From contig JARFIW010001215.1 in assembly GCA_036346225.1 (NCBI GenBank), forward strand, positions 7,454,501-7,518,500: 64,000 bases of DNA. Direction: 5' to 3'. The notes under the pieces were generated by a model. The model ran no database searches. It saw nothing but the letters and a program-made list of their open reading frames with translations, and was not told where the DNA came from. Each line of letters opens with the position of its first letter. Position 1 is the first letter of the stretch. The translations under genes were made by a program, and so were the position numbers. This document shows positions 23,770-34,429 of this stretch, in pieces. The stretch comes from Platerodrilus igneus (taxonomy: Eukaryota > Arthropoda > Insecta > Coleoptera > Lycidae).

Positions 23770-25168
23770 AAAGAGGCCGAAGATTTTTGGAGCCGAAACT
23801 TTAGGGTAATTCATACAGTATCAGAGGAACGAAAACTACTTACAAAAAACGAAAATTCTGTCTTTGTCGTTTTCATCTCCGCAGCAGGCGCAGATTTCAT
23901 TGGTTCTGGAGCAGTATTTCGACACTTGCCCAGGTCTTGGCGACTGCCACACTGTGGCACCACCAAGTAATCTTATATCGTTAATGCCCTACATCCAATA
24001 TATATTTTGCCACTTGGCAGTAATTTTTACCTTAGTCCCAGAATACAATACCAGAAGCGACACTCTCAATCTTGAATTTTTGTGCGCATGTCCCATTTCG
24101 GCCATGTTCCTGGTGGTTATTTACTTTTGTTACGTCCAAGAATAATTTTGGGGTTATATCAAGTGTATGTTATTTAAAAATAAATACATTATATCTTTGA
24201 ATTTGTAAATATATAAATTAAATAAAAGAATTAGAAGAAAATTGAGGTTATGTTTCAAACTTTGCGCCAAAATAACCACCAAGAACATGGCCGATTTCTG
24301 ACAAGGTTACCCAGTTTTGAACATAAATATCAAAGGCGTCGACAGAGAGTGTCGCTTCTGGTATTGTATTCTGGGCCTTAGTTCAGGTGTAACCTCGACT
24401 ACATCATGTTGAGTTTATTTTCCTTTGGACTAATTTTAAATCGCAAGGTGAATTTTCTTTGAAATCCTTCGACCGACATTACTTCCTCTATCTTTTGCCT
24501 GTGTACGGCTGTTTGTATTTCGTCGTTTTTGAGTATAGTTGGAACATCATAAATGACTACCAACGGGTTGCGTTTTTTCGGAAATTCACATTTCAATGCA
24601 TTATGTAGTTACTAACTATTTTTTGTGATTCAGTTTCTATAGTCAAAACCTTGTTTGTTGTGCGCATGTTTTCCATGTTTATTTTCTGCTCTGCTGGTGT
24701 TATGGTACTCGTCAAAATTTCAGCCACTTTTCTCGAGTCCTCTGTGGTTTTGGAGGTTAATGTATTGCTCGTCATTTGTTTTGCTCGTTCTAGCGCGTCG
24801 TGTTTAAGTCCAAATCTTTGTGCTTGTGAGTGTCCTTCGCTACAGTTGCGCGTGATAGGAATCGTGTAGGTGCGGGTTGTGTTCTTAGTTTTTCTATTTC
24901 CGCCTTGCACTGTTGGTTTTCTTTTTTGCACTGTGTCTCTTTCGCCTTTTATTTGTGTTAGAAAAATGCCATTTCCGTTATTTTCTTCTTCAATATTTTC
25001 TTTCGGTACTTTGTTTGTAGGGTCTAGGGTGTTGTCCAAGCGGTGTATGACATCTAGGTATTTGTCCTGTATTTCTTGTATTAACGTTCTTTCCGGTAAC
25101 TTTTCATTTGGATTGTCGTTTTTCCGTGTGCATTCCTTTTGTCTCGTTTTTTCGTCTAGTCCTGCCAT
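23770..25168 (-). pseudogene. Jockey-like LINE ORF1 (Gag-like), broken and interrupted by a MITE
   Basis: The ATG at 25168 starts a 191-codon frame (MAGLDEKTRQKEC...), hydrophilic and coiled-coil-like. The next segment (24596-24399, overlapping by a few bases) has RNPLVVIYDVP and FQRKFTLRFKISP, the RRM-like middle of Jockey-type ORF1 proteins. The frame then meets a 339-bp inserted MITE (24037-24375). Beyond it lies a zinc knuckle ending VSKYCSRTNEICACCGDEN at about 23870-23935, with its first cysteines damaged by frameshifts. ORF1 proteins bind the LINE RNA. No ORF2 follows downstream on the minus strand, so this is a fragment. A shorter relative lies at 14925-15330. Confidence 0.65.
24037..24375. 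mobile_element. MITE, 339 bp, with 7-bp TSD
   Basis: Perfect 31-bp terminal inverted repeats beginning CCCAGAATACAATACC and ending (inside) at GACACTCTC. Direct copies of CCTTAGT flank it at 24030-24036 and 24376-24382. A second, inner inverted pair (GGCCATGTTC...GGTGGTTATTT) lies just inside. It has no coding capacity. It interrupts the LINE ORF1, so it is younger than that copy. A 7-bp duplication does not fit the commonest superfamilies (hAT 8, mariner 2, PIF 3, piggyBac 4). Confidence 0.85.
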
Positions 25169-25460
25169 ACTAGTTCAAGTCTCCGGATTGCTACCGCGTT
25201 GGCGTAATCGTCAGTGTTGGTATCCATACTCTCTGAGTCAGTGGAATGCGAGCGCTATCCACGGGTGCTTGCTACTGGTGACTTCGTTATCAAGCTGCTT
25301 CGTTGTGGAAACTCTGATCTGTCTTTAGACATTGTTTTTATGAAAATTTTTCACTATCACATACAAAAAAAGAAAAGTATAAAAAAGGAATACAAAATAA
25401 ATTGTACGTGCACTGCACTATGACGAGTCTTTTCTCGCACTAAAGCTACTCACAATTTTC
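25169..25460 (-). promoter_or_regulatory. 5' region of the LINE ORF1
   Basis: The minus-strand leader upstream of the ATG at 25168. It is not open in frame. A CAGTGCACG-type start motif near 25410 is a possible internal promoter start, as many Jockey-type LINEs have. This is an inference. Confidence 0.25.
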
Positions 25461-25737
25461 TCACTAGTGACTTTTATTTTCTGGTGGGTAGGCCCGAAAG
25501 CCTCCCTACTTTGCGCTTCTACCCTTTTAACCGCTGGGCGTTTTTTAACTCACCTGAATGAACTGCAGTTGCAGAGGATCCTACGTTTAGACAGTCCCCC
25601 AGTCGTTGTCCAGCCTAGACCTCGTGAAAACGGATGGAAAATACCAAGTATCTTCTTCTACTACAGATGCGCCACGGCGATTTACGCTGTTTTTTTCTTT
25701 GCTTTTTAATCTCATTTATAGTCACTTTAGTTGCACT
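25461..25737. other. Junction DNA between LINE and Gypsy pieces
   Basis: GC-moderate stretch without a clear product; probably further Gypsy-derived sequence. Confidence 0.25.
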
Positions 25738-26043
25738 TTATATTTGTGGCACTAGGGCTGCTTCTAAGAAGTACTTATTCCCGAAGTCGGTCTTCGGGAA
25801 TGAACCGGTGGTATCGACTGCCACTCTCTCAAAGGGGTTGCTCACATTGTATTGCCTCATTGGAGCTTTACGTTTTTCCAATGGCGCACACAGCTGGTAT
25901 TTGCGACACCACTCTTGTACATCACCCTTGCAGCCTACCCAGTCAAATCGTGCTCGGACTTTCTCCAAACTCTTCTTAACGCCGAAGTATCCTTCCGAGG
26001 TCCCATTATACAGATGTTTTTGAATGTATAGACGACTGTTCAT
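25738..26043 (-). pseudogene. Gypsy-type integrase, N-terminal fragment
   Basis: About 101 codons. The integrase zinc-binding region shows KHLYNGTSEGYFGVKKSLEKVR and WCRKYQLCA, and the start of the catalytic core shows NPFERVAVDTTGSFPKTD with the first catalytic Asp. The second zinc-binding His is Tyr here (GYFG where GHFG is usual), so a metal ligand is missing. The frame ends shortly after GNKYFLEA. Integrases insert the retrotransposon cDNA. Related sequence recurs at 62.5-62.9 kb. No RT or LTR is seen next to it. Confidence 0.75.
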
Positions 26044-26648
26044 AAATAATTCTTAGATTTCATTGTTTTATTTTAGTTTCGTAAATATGCTGTAGATTTT
26101 GCAAAAATGAAATTAAACAAAGAAATCTTAAGAAACATTTTTGAACAGTCTTTATACATTCAAAAACATCTTTCTATTACACACATATAAATAATCTACC
26201 TACATGCGCAGACATATATGATGCTTATAGATGCAATTTACAACTTAAGCTTAGAAAGAAAAATATCTTATGGCTTATTACAATTTTCACCTAATCTTTG
26301 TTGATAATTAAAAAACCCCAAAATATTTTATGTACAAATCACAAAAGTCTCTTTATAATTCTCTGCATAATTTACATATTCTTGTATTACCCCGCCTGTC
26401 AATGTAGTTGATTAACGATCGTGAACAGAAAATTTTGTCAAAACACTTGGAGCTTTGTCCTCAAAATTTCTGTAATAAACTATCTATTGTCAAATAATTT
26501 TTATATGCAAAATAAAAGCTTATTATAGCTTAATCTACTTAATAATACTCAAATGTCCTTTTAGGTTACAAAACAAAGTTATACTTGTAAATACTCCCTG
26601 TATGTTTGTTGTGGTTTGTTTTGTATTCTTTTGAATTTTTCTTGGGTA
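26044..26648. other. Intergenic, nothing recognised
   Basis: AT-rich, no frame or repeat recognised. Confidence 0.4.
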
Positions 26649-26652
26649 TTAA

Positions 26653-26958
26653 ACCACTCAAAGTTTTTAAAATTGTCTTTATTTACGTTTTGATCCATAA
26701 CCTAGGATCGTTGCCAAAATAATAAAAGATTTTGAAGTTTGACATTTATGACACAAATAAAGGTGACTTTGATTTATTATTCTTTGATTTGAATACTTTA
26801 AAATTTTTCACTTGATGTATTCAAATCAAAGATTAATAAATCAGTCACCTTCAATTTGTGTAATAAATGTCAAGCTTCAAACATTTTATTATTTTGACAA
26901 CGATCCTAGGTCATGAATCGAAACGTAAATAAAGACAATTTCAAAAACTCTAAGTGAT
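26653..26958. mobile_element. Foldback MITE, 306 bp, TTAA target
   Basis: Nearly the whole length is an inverted repeat with arms of about 140 bp. Landmarks are CCTAGGATCGTTG against CAACGATCCTAGG, and ATTCTTTGATTTGAATAC against GTATTCAAATCAAAGAT. TTAA flanks both sides (26649-26652 and 26959-26962), as for piggyBac-like or Kolobok-like elements. No coding capacity. The RNA would fold into a long hairpin. Confidence 0.75.
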
Positions 26959-26962
26959 TTAA

Positions 26963-28436
26963 TCCCCAAAAAAAATTAAGAAAAAAAATTATACTTGCAG
27001 TTTGAATCGTCAAATTATTCTATAAGACTGTGTTCGCTTATAGAAATATCATTTCCATTGGAATTAACTGCATTGAAAAATTCCTGGTTCCATTTCAAAT
27101 TTCCATTGTTAATTAATTTTCCATTCGTCAAAGTATACGTCTTTAATAGTATTTTTATTTAGAATACATTAAAATTAACGTGTGAGCTTGCGCTAATATT
27201 ATTTATATTGAAACAATAAATAATTATACTTCATAACTTATATTCAAACTTTTATGTTACACGTAGAACGCCGACAGAATGGATTACAAATATTGAAATT
27301 ACACGTTTAATGCCGAAAGAATAAATGACCCCGTTCTAATTCATCTCCGTCTCATATAACAAACAATCTTAATACGTCATTGTTCTTCAAAGTTATCGAA
27401 GATTAGTGAGCCGCATGATACAATAGTTACTCACAATTACCCGTTCTGTTATCACTAATGAGCTGTTAGTATAAAATTTATTGCTATATTAAAGGGTCTT
27501 CCATCCTTTCTTAATGCATTAAACAATGGGTGGTTGACGCTCTCCTACGACTTCTGTAATATAATTAGAGCTATTAAGCTCGTTACCTTATCTGTTGTAT
27601 AGCCTTTCCGGTAGTAGCGCGTTCTTTGAATTACGGCGTTTAATCATACAAGTTAATTAGCTTGTTCTTTGCTTATGATTTATAGTTTTTAGAACACTTC
27701 TCGAAGGAATAATGCCGTAAATATGATTTATTCTAGAATTATTCCGAAATTAACTCCTTTGAAAAAGTACTTCGCTCATTAAAATGGTGTTTTAAGGAGG
27801 ATAAATTGTTTATGCAATTTACCTTTCAGAAAAACACGAATGTTAGTATTTTTATGTTTCCGTTGGCTGGAATTATTTGAATGATATATCCTAAAGAAGA
27901 TAACTTGACATCGAAGTATTTCTAAAGTACATGAGATTCATTCGCATACGCGCAATAAAACTTGTTTTATGGTGAGTAAAACGTCTTTAAAGGTATTTTT
28001 CACAGAAATAAATATTTTCATACGGATTTGAATTAACAGAAATACTTTTGTGTTTCACGGATTCTAAAATTGGGTTTTGTTCTTAAATGGTATGCGTCCT
28101 CAAAGCGTGTTATTTTACATAGGAATCTTTGTATATACTACGGACATATGCTTATATGTTTATACATGGCAAAAATTAAGTATTGAGAAATTTTACTTTT
28201 CTCCGTTTTCGATAGGTTTTTTTCACAGAATTCAATGCTCAATGACCTTTCGTGACCTCATTATCACATCAATATATATATATATATATATATATATTAG
28301 GTGGTTAATTATACAAGGTTAGTTGATAAATACTAACGTATTATAGTTAATAAGATGAAATAATAATTTAGATTTTTATGCAAAGCCTAAATAATCATTT
28401 CAAATCGAGCTAGTAATTGAAATATGGAGAATATAA
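26963..28436. other. Intergenic with an (AT)n tract
   Basis: No gene recognised. A perfect (AT)n microsatellite lies at 28272-28298. Confidence 0.4.
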
Positions 28437-28509
28437 GGGCACGGACAGGATTTGAACCTGTATCTTAGGCTTTCTGTGTCCATGCGTTTTCCAATTACGC
28501 CACCGGGAC
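28437..28509 (-). tRNA. tRNA-like sequence, probably a pseudogene
   Basis: The minus strand folds to 73 nt with tRNA spacing: acceptor GTCCCGG against CCGTGCC (two mismatches), D stem GCGT/ACGC, T arm ACAGG-TTCAAAT-CCTGT (perfect) and box B GGTTCAAATCC. The anticodon arm is poor: the stem TGGAC/GCCTA has a mismatch, and the loop ACAGAAA lacks the invariant T33. So it is probably a dead tRNA gene or a tRNA-derived SINE head without a recognised body. Isotype not assigned. Confidence 0.5.
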
Positions 28510-29869
28510 AGGTGACGACAATTGAAAAATTTACAAATCTAAATTATGTTTACAACCATATATCAACCTAACTTTCATGTTTGGCATTTTTGTCAATCAT
28601 ATCTGACAGTGTCAAGTTTTTAACTTATGCCAGTTATAGACAGGACGTGACGCTCAAAATTACGGCAATAAGCCTAATTATTTGCCGATTTTTACAGCAT
28701 AAACCTCCCACGTAATTAAAATCTAAAAAAGACGATAAATACGGATTGGTTTGATTCATACGTATGATGTAATTTTGTCTGAAATGGCGTTAATTAATAC
28801 GTTATGATATCTAAATTGATTTATTACGTCGTATAATACTTTATTACAATTTCTAATTAAAATCTTTAGTAAATAAAAGTTTCAAATACTTATCAGTAAT
28901 AACTGTTATCTCTTTATTACCAAGTCCTTAAACGCTTTCTCTCATATTACAGTTTCGCTAATTGGAATGTCCATTCATGTTATTCGTTCTAATTATCTGT
29001 CACGATTGAGGTTTAGCTTGATTTGTGGGCTACTTGTAATTGACTTTAAAAGTTCGAAAAATCTAGAAAATTAAGTACTTTCGATTTAAAATACACGATT
29101 TCTCGTTTTTTACAAATGCTTTTGATGAAAAAAGTTTTTAATCTTGTGAAATGAACTAAATGAGTTTTTAATAATATTTGGAGAAAATCCTTTGTGCACT
29201 GATATTTATTCTCTTTAAATCGCGTCTTAAATGATATTTCGTAACAAGGGATGATTTGTATTTTTACGAATTTTTAATCTACGTACTCTTCTATTTAAGG
29301 ATACTATTATGCAAAATAAATAAAGCTTTTAAAGTACAATATACGGAGTGTTTCTAAACTAAATCAAAGTATTTAAAATATTAGAAAATTTTCTTAATTT
29401 TTTTCGGGTTCTCGAGTGTTGTGCGTACATGATGTGGCGCTCAATCATCTTTATATGATCCCTTATCACATCATTCCCCCCAAATTAAAATATAAATTTG
29501 AAATCAATCCCACTAAGTTTATATTGAGCGCCATATTTATATTAATAAATAATTTTCAATTGTTATTCCTAATTACCTACTATATACAATTATTTATATT
29601 AGACTTATAATACACACGCATAACTTTTTTTTCATAGTGGTCTTTCTGTCAAATAACTCTATTATGCTTCATAATTCCATCCCCAATTACATCAGTATCC
29701 TTTATTTCTTATTCCTTTATGTTCATTCAAAGTATCATTGAGTTCAGTCATAAAAAACTTTTCGACATACACAAAATACACAAAATATAACTATCTCAAG
29801 AACCTATGGCATACAATTTTTATTAAGTGCCCATAGACAAACTAAAAAAAAAGGAACTTCTTTCAATCG
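28510..29869. other. Intergenic, nothing firm
   Basis: AT-rich. A short inverted pair TGGCGCTCAAT / ATTGAGCGCCA (about 29434 and 29524) may be a remnant of a small element. Confidence 0.35.
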
Positions 29870-32615
29870 ATGAAAACACCACCCATCTACCAAACAAAAA
29901 GAAAAAAAAAAGAAAAATACTTATTTATCTAAAGAACAAAAACAACAATAAGAAAAAAGCAATCTTTAAACAAATAGTAAAAGTAAGTTTGTAATCAAAG
30001 GCAACAGTATAAATACAACGAGTAAAAGTTTTATGTATCTAAAGAACATATAAATAACAATAAACAACAGAAAAAAGATACACTGGTGTATGTCTCTAGG
30101 AACCTTCGAATTTGAGGAGACCAGGCGTAAATCAAAAAGTTAGCTAGGAAGCGGATATGTTGTTGAGAAAGATCAACCCAAACAATCTCAGTAACCGATT
30201 AACATCCAATTTCCAGGTAACCATTTGAAAAAAAATAAAAATACAGAAGTGACAGTTCACGAAAATGTTCAGAAAAACGGTGCAATAATTATGCTTCATT
30301 TTTTACTGAGAAAAAGTAGAAAGAGCGTATCTGTATCTTACTTTTTGTCGTTAAAAGACAGAAATTAATGGCAAAGAGGTGTAATTAGGTCATTTTAAAC
30401 GAATCATTTTTGCAAATAGATTGTAGTGGCGTAAATGTCTGCTGTTAGATATCTCACTTCAACTTGCAGCTACGTGATCAATTATTATTATTTTACATTT
30501 TATTTTCAGATTTCTCAATCAGTTTTTTGTAAATCAGCACGTGGGCTGTTACTAAACGGTGCCGTTTTATATTTGTTAACTATTAAGCGTTATTATTGTT
30601 ATTATTACTATTATTAATGTTAGTTATTAATATTAATGGAAAAATGATTATTGTATTCAACAGTGCTGACGTTGATTTTAAATTTCTTTCTTTTGCTTTT
30701 GTTATTTAGTATAATCTATAATTAAATTTATTATATTCAAGTCTAATAGTATTTAATGTGGTTCTAATGTTTCATTGATTTTTGATAACTATCTTTAAGA
30801 TTTTATTCATTAGTGTAAGTACCAGAAATAAATTTTAAGGGAAAATTGTATATTTCCATATTAAAATACATATAAGAATAAATATAATTATTATGTCTTA
30901 GTAATAGTATGTTACATTGTATTAAATGAAGGTTATAAATAAAGGTTAATCAGAGTTCATGTCAGAAATAAGAAAGGAGACAACTACTTTGTATTCCAGA
31001 TGCAACCTGATACTGCAGGTGCAGAAACAACGAACTGCAATAAAGCAGTCTTAATTAAAATTACTTAGAATACGACATTGTACGAGTATCTAGAAACTGC
31101 AGACAGCAGAATTTGCACTTTCCTACAAGATAAAGTGAGACCAGAGGCTTCATAAATACTGTAAGGAACCCCTGCTCGTCAATCAGCCTTCGAACTTCAT
31201 AACTTTTTGGTAGTTCAAGCTACTCATTGGTAATTATTGATTGTTAAAATATTAACTTTGATTATTTTTCTTGCCGATTAAATTAAGTCACGTTAATGAA
31301 CATAACGTACAAGTTGCTGTAGAAGAAATAAACCAATTTTGTAATTACTGTATTAAAAATAAATTTGATAGGAGTGTTTTTGGAAATAAATGTTTTTTAA
31401 AAGAAGCTCCCAAAGGCCCAAAACTTATCTGGCACTGCAAGCAAAAATTAATTTTTTCGTGTGTCAATTCAAGAGCATAAGTTCACAAAAATTACAAAAC
31501 AAACAAAATACAATACGGATATGCATTAAATTAATATCGTACTGCTGTGTGTCTAATATAAATTATATCCTCGCCATTTATTCATTCAATGTCTGAATTT
31601 GCTAACAGTGCAAAAGTTATCTAACATTTACTATAATTACAGTAGACAAACACAAATAGCAATGATTGCGTCCTGTAAGATTGTAACAATGACGCCGAAG
31701 AGCCTAAAATTAAACAAACAATGGAATGAGTGACAGCTACAAAGGATGTCTATAATACAAAAGTTCTAGAGAGTCTTGCCAATTTTTGGAAAAATATGGA
31801 AGACGTACAGTTTGATATATAAACCGTACGAACGGATAGACAGTTCAGCCCACGTATTAATCCACAAGCGACACGAAATAAATTGTTATTCGGGTTGTTA
31901 TAATAAATACGCTTAATGTCCATATAAATTAGAAAAGAAGAGTTAGTGGCACTGTAGATAAATATAAAGTAAATGCAGTTTTAAACAAGTAATTAGTGCA
32001 GTAAATATTTTAGTAATTATCATCAGCGATTTCCGTAGCGGCATCTTCTAAATACGTTAGGGATTTTCTGTAAATAACTGACGAATCCAAATTGTTTCAT
32101 TATCCTAACCTATATGGATCAATATTTATGTATACTAACGTAATGCAGGACTTTTTGCTACTGTCTAATTACTGTTTAAAAAATGTTTGTTTTCTACACT
32201 ACTTGGAGGATTTTAAGAAAATACTTTTAGTATATTTGATCTTTTCCAGCCTCCACTGACCATTATTCTGCTACTTTCCATAAACGTTGTTTCTCATCCT
32301 TGAAACAATCTATTCCAGTATTGAATCGGTACATGTTACTAGACGTAAATAAATTTTAGGAAAGGATGGAATATCTCAAAGGGATAATAAGTGATCGCTT
32401 TTTGAACGATGTTGGTATTTTGATGTATAAATTTTTTTGATAAATTTTAACACATTCCCAAATTTAAGATGTGCGCAATAATTGCTTTCTATCGCACCCG
32501 GAACTTTAGTGCTCATTGAAGATTTCCTAACTTTTCTTAAAAATAGAAATCTTACAGTATTCTGTAGAAAGGTAACAATATGAATGGAGAAAAAAATTAA
32601 TTTCTATACACTTAC

Positions 32616-32646
32616 TGTTGCGTTCCAAATTAGATACGTCCGACAT
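32616..32646 (-). other. Candidate first coding exon, MSDVSNLERN, copy 1
   Basis: On the minus strand the ATG (32646) sits in a fair context (ACGAAAATGTCG) and opens 31 nt that end exactly at a strong donor, GTAAGTG. Upstream lies a leader of about 240 nt, a CpG-rich ACGCCG tract (about 32898-32927), and TATA-like GTATATACAACG at about 32938. The second copy at 39552-39582 keeps the start, the length, the donor and 9 of 10 residues. It resembles a host-type promoter plus first exon. The downstream exons and the product are not identified. Confidence 0.45.
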
Positions 32647-32879
32647 TTTCGTTTTGGTTTGAACTTCTCCACGTCTATAAATGTGGATAATAAACACTAA
32701 TATGATCGATGATGATGTAATTTAAATAACGAGCAGAAAAACTACAGGGGTCGTGTTGATAATACTGGAGCCGTCTCGACAACTTTCACTACGTGAATGA
32801 GTTTACATTCAGAAATTGCTTATGCCCATAGCTTATTGTGGAGTGAATCGATTGAGTGTAAAAGCCTCACAGCGTAAGG

Positions 32880-32960
32880 GCGACACGGCACTCTACGGCG
32901 TCGGCGTCGGCTGCGGCGTCGGCGTCGCGTTGTATATACTACCAGACTATTTATAGTTAC
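32880..32960 (-). promoter_or_regulatory. CpG-rich GGCGTC tract with TATA-like box
   Basis: GGCGTCGGCGTCGG-type repeats next to GTATATACAACG (minus strand), placed upstream of the candidate first exon. The tract is kept in the second copy at about 39805-39850. Confidence 0.4.
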
Positions 32961-34429
32961 TAAACGAAACCTTGAAAAGCTTTAAGATACGTTTATTAAT
33001 ATCAGTTGGATTTACTCGAAGTCGCAATGCATTATCACAGTTTTAGACGTAACAATACGTTTATGCTATGATAAAATTTAAATATTTCATTATTGTTTGA
33101 CAAGTGTTCGAAGCATAAACCGCTGAAGTTGTCAGCTTAGGTTAAAGTGACTTTCAACAAAAACGAAAGCGACATTTTATTATACTATTGAATCTAGATA
33201 TTTGCATCAATTATCTATATGTTAGAAAATCATTGTACAGGTCTTGGCTAAAATTTAATTACCAAAAAAGGTGCGATTCTCACTGTGGTTTTGTTACAAT
33301 AACTCGTTTTGATATTGAAACAAAAGCACCAAAAAATCTGTAATCGAAAACCACAAAGTCATAAACCAGCAATCAAATGATTGACAGCTACAAGGGCACA
33401 CTTAAAGAATCAGTATATACCATACAAAATTCAAGAATCCAGAAAAATTGCAAAAGCCTCGAGTAGTCTTTAGACTATTCTCTGTGGCTTATAAAACCGA
33501 ATAGCTCGACAAATGTTGTTTAACCAACCAAAAGTTCCACTGATCACTGTTTTAAATGTTGGTTAAAAATTAATTACTAATTAAAATGTGCGGTTCTCAT
33601 GTGCTTTTGTTACAATAACCTTTTTAGTATTGTATCAAATACCGCAAAAGATCTAGAAATATAAGTGCCAAAACTATTAAACAACAATAGATTAATTAAC
33701 AGCTACAAGGATGCCCATGAGAAATCAATATAAAGCATATAAAGGCAAAGAATTTAACAAAATCGTTAAAGCTTTAGGTAATTTTAGGAATCTATTTTGT
33801 GGCTCGTACAAAACGGTACCGCTCGACAGATAATGTTTAACTAATCAAAAGTTTTACTGCTCAATGCTTTGAACAATGCTGAAGTTGTGAAAAATTAATT
33901 ATCAACAAAATAGTGCAATTCTCACTTCTAATTTGCTACAATAACCTTTTTAGTATTGTAACTAAGGAGCGAAAGGTCTACAATCGAAACTACAAAGCCA
34001 TTAGACAACATTGATTGACAGTTACAAAGGTGCACAAAAGAAAAGATTTAAAACATATAAGATACCTCCGGTTGCATTTTAGAAAATGAAGGTTTCTCTT
34101 TATTTGTGCGTAACTAAACATATATAAACCGATAATAAACAGTAGAAGAAAAATTTGTTGGAGTACATTAATCATCAGTGTGGCACAACATAATATCTAG
34201 ACTAAAAAGAAACATAGCTGGTGATGACGTTTCTTAGTTGACATATAGATGTAACTTTACACATACGAAAAATCTCAAAAGTACCATATTATACAAAAAT
34301 ACTGTTTTTTTCGTAAGTATACTGCAGACATCATTTTTAGATACCAAATCAATGGTTGCAGAACAACTGCTAGTGGTGTTACTGTTAAAAATTAACAACG
34401 ACCGTGAATAAATAATAATTACGCCACCC
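32961..34429 (+). repeat. ~330-bp satellite family, first array
   Basis: About three tandem units between 33240 and 34080. Each contains TTAATTAC(C/T)AA near its start, then GATTCTCACT / GGTTCTCATG, TTTGTTACAATAAC, GATTGACAGCTACAA and TTTAAC(C/T)AACCAAAAG. More units lie at 40150-40970, 44770-45149 and 61038-62110. No coding capacity. Confidence 0.7.

Larger units (their letters stand above)
29870..32960. repeat. Large direct repeat, copy 1
   Basis: Matches 37440-39900 in the same orientation over several long blocks (for example 31134-32960 against 38090-39900), offset by about 7 kb. Copy 1 has about 760 bp (30373-31133) absent from copy 2; copy 2 has about 180 bp absent from copy 1. Both end at a CpG-rich GGCGTC tract and a minus-strand exon-like start. 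A 69-codon plus-strand frame at 31271-31480 is open here but broken by stops in copy 2. Confidence 0.75.

Noticed and set aside
24651..25423. Plus-strand frames of up to 152 codons
   Set aside because: Antisense to the LINE ORF1, whose minus frame has recognisable domains.
28272..28298. (AT)n as an origin or regulatory site
   Set aside because: Plain microsatellite with no partner feature.
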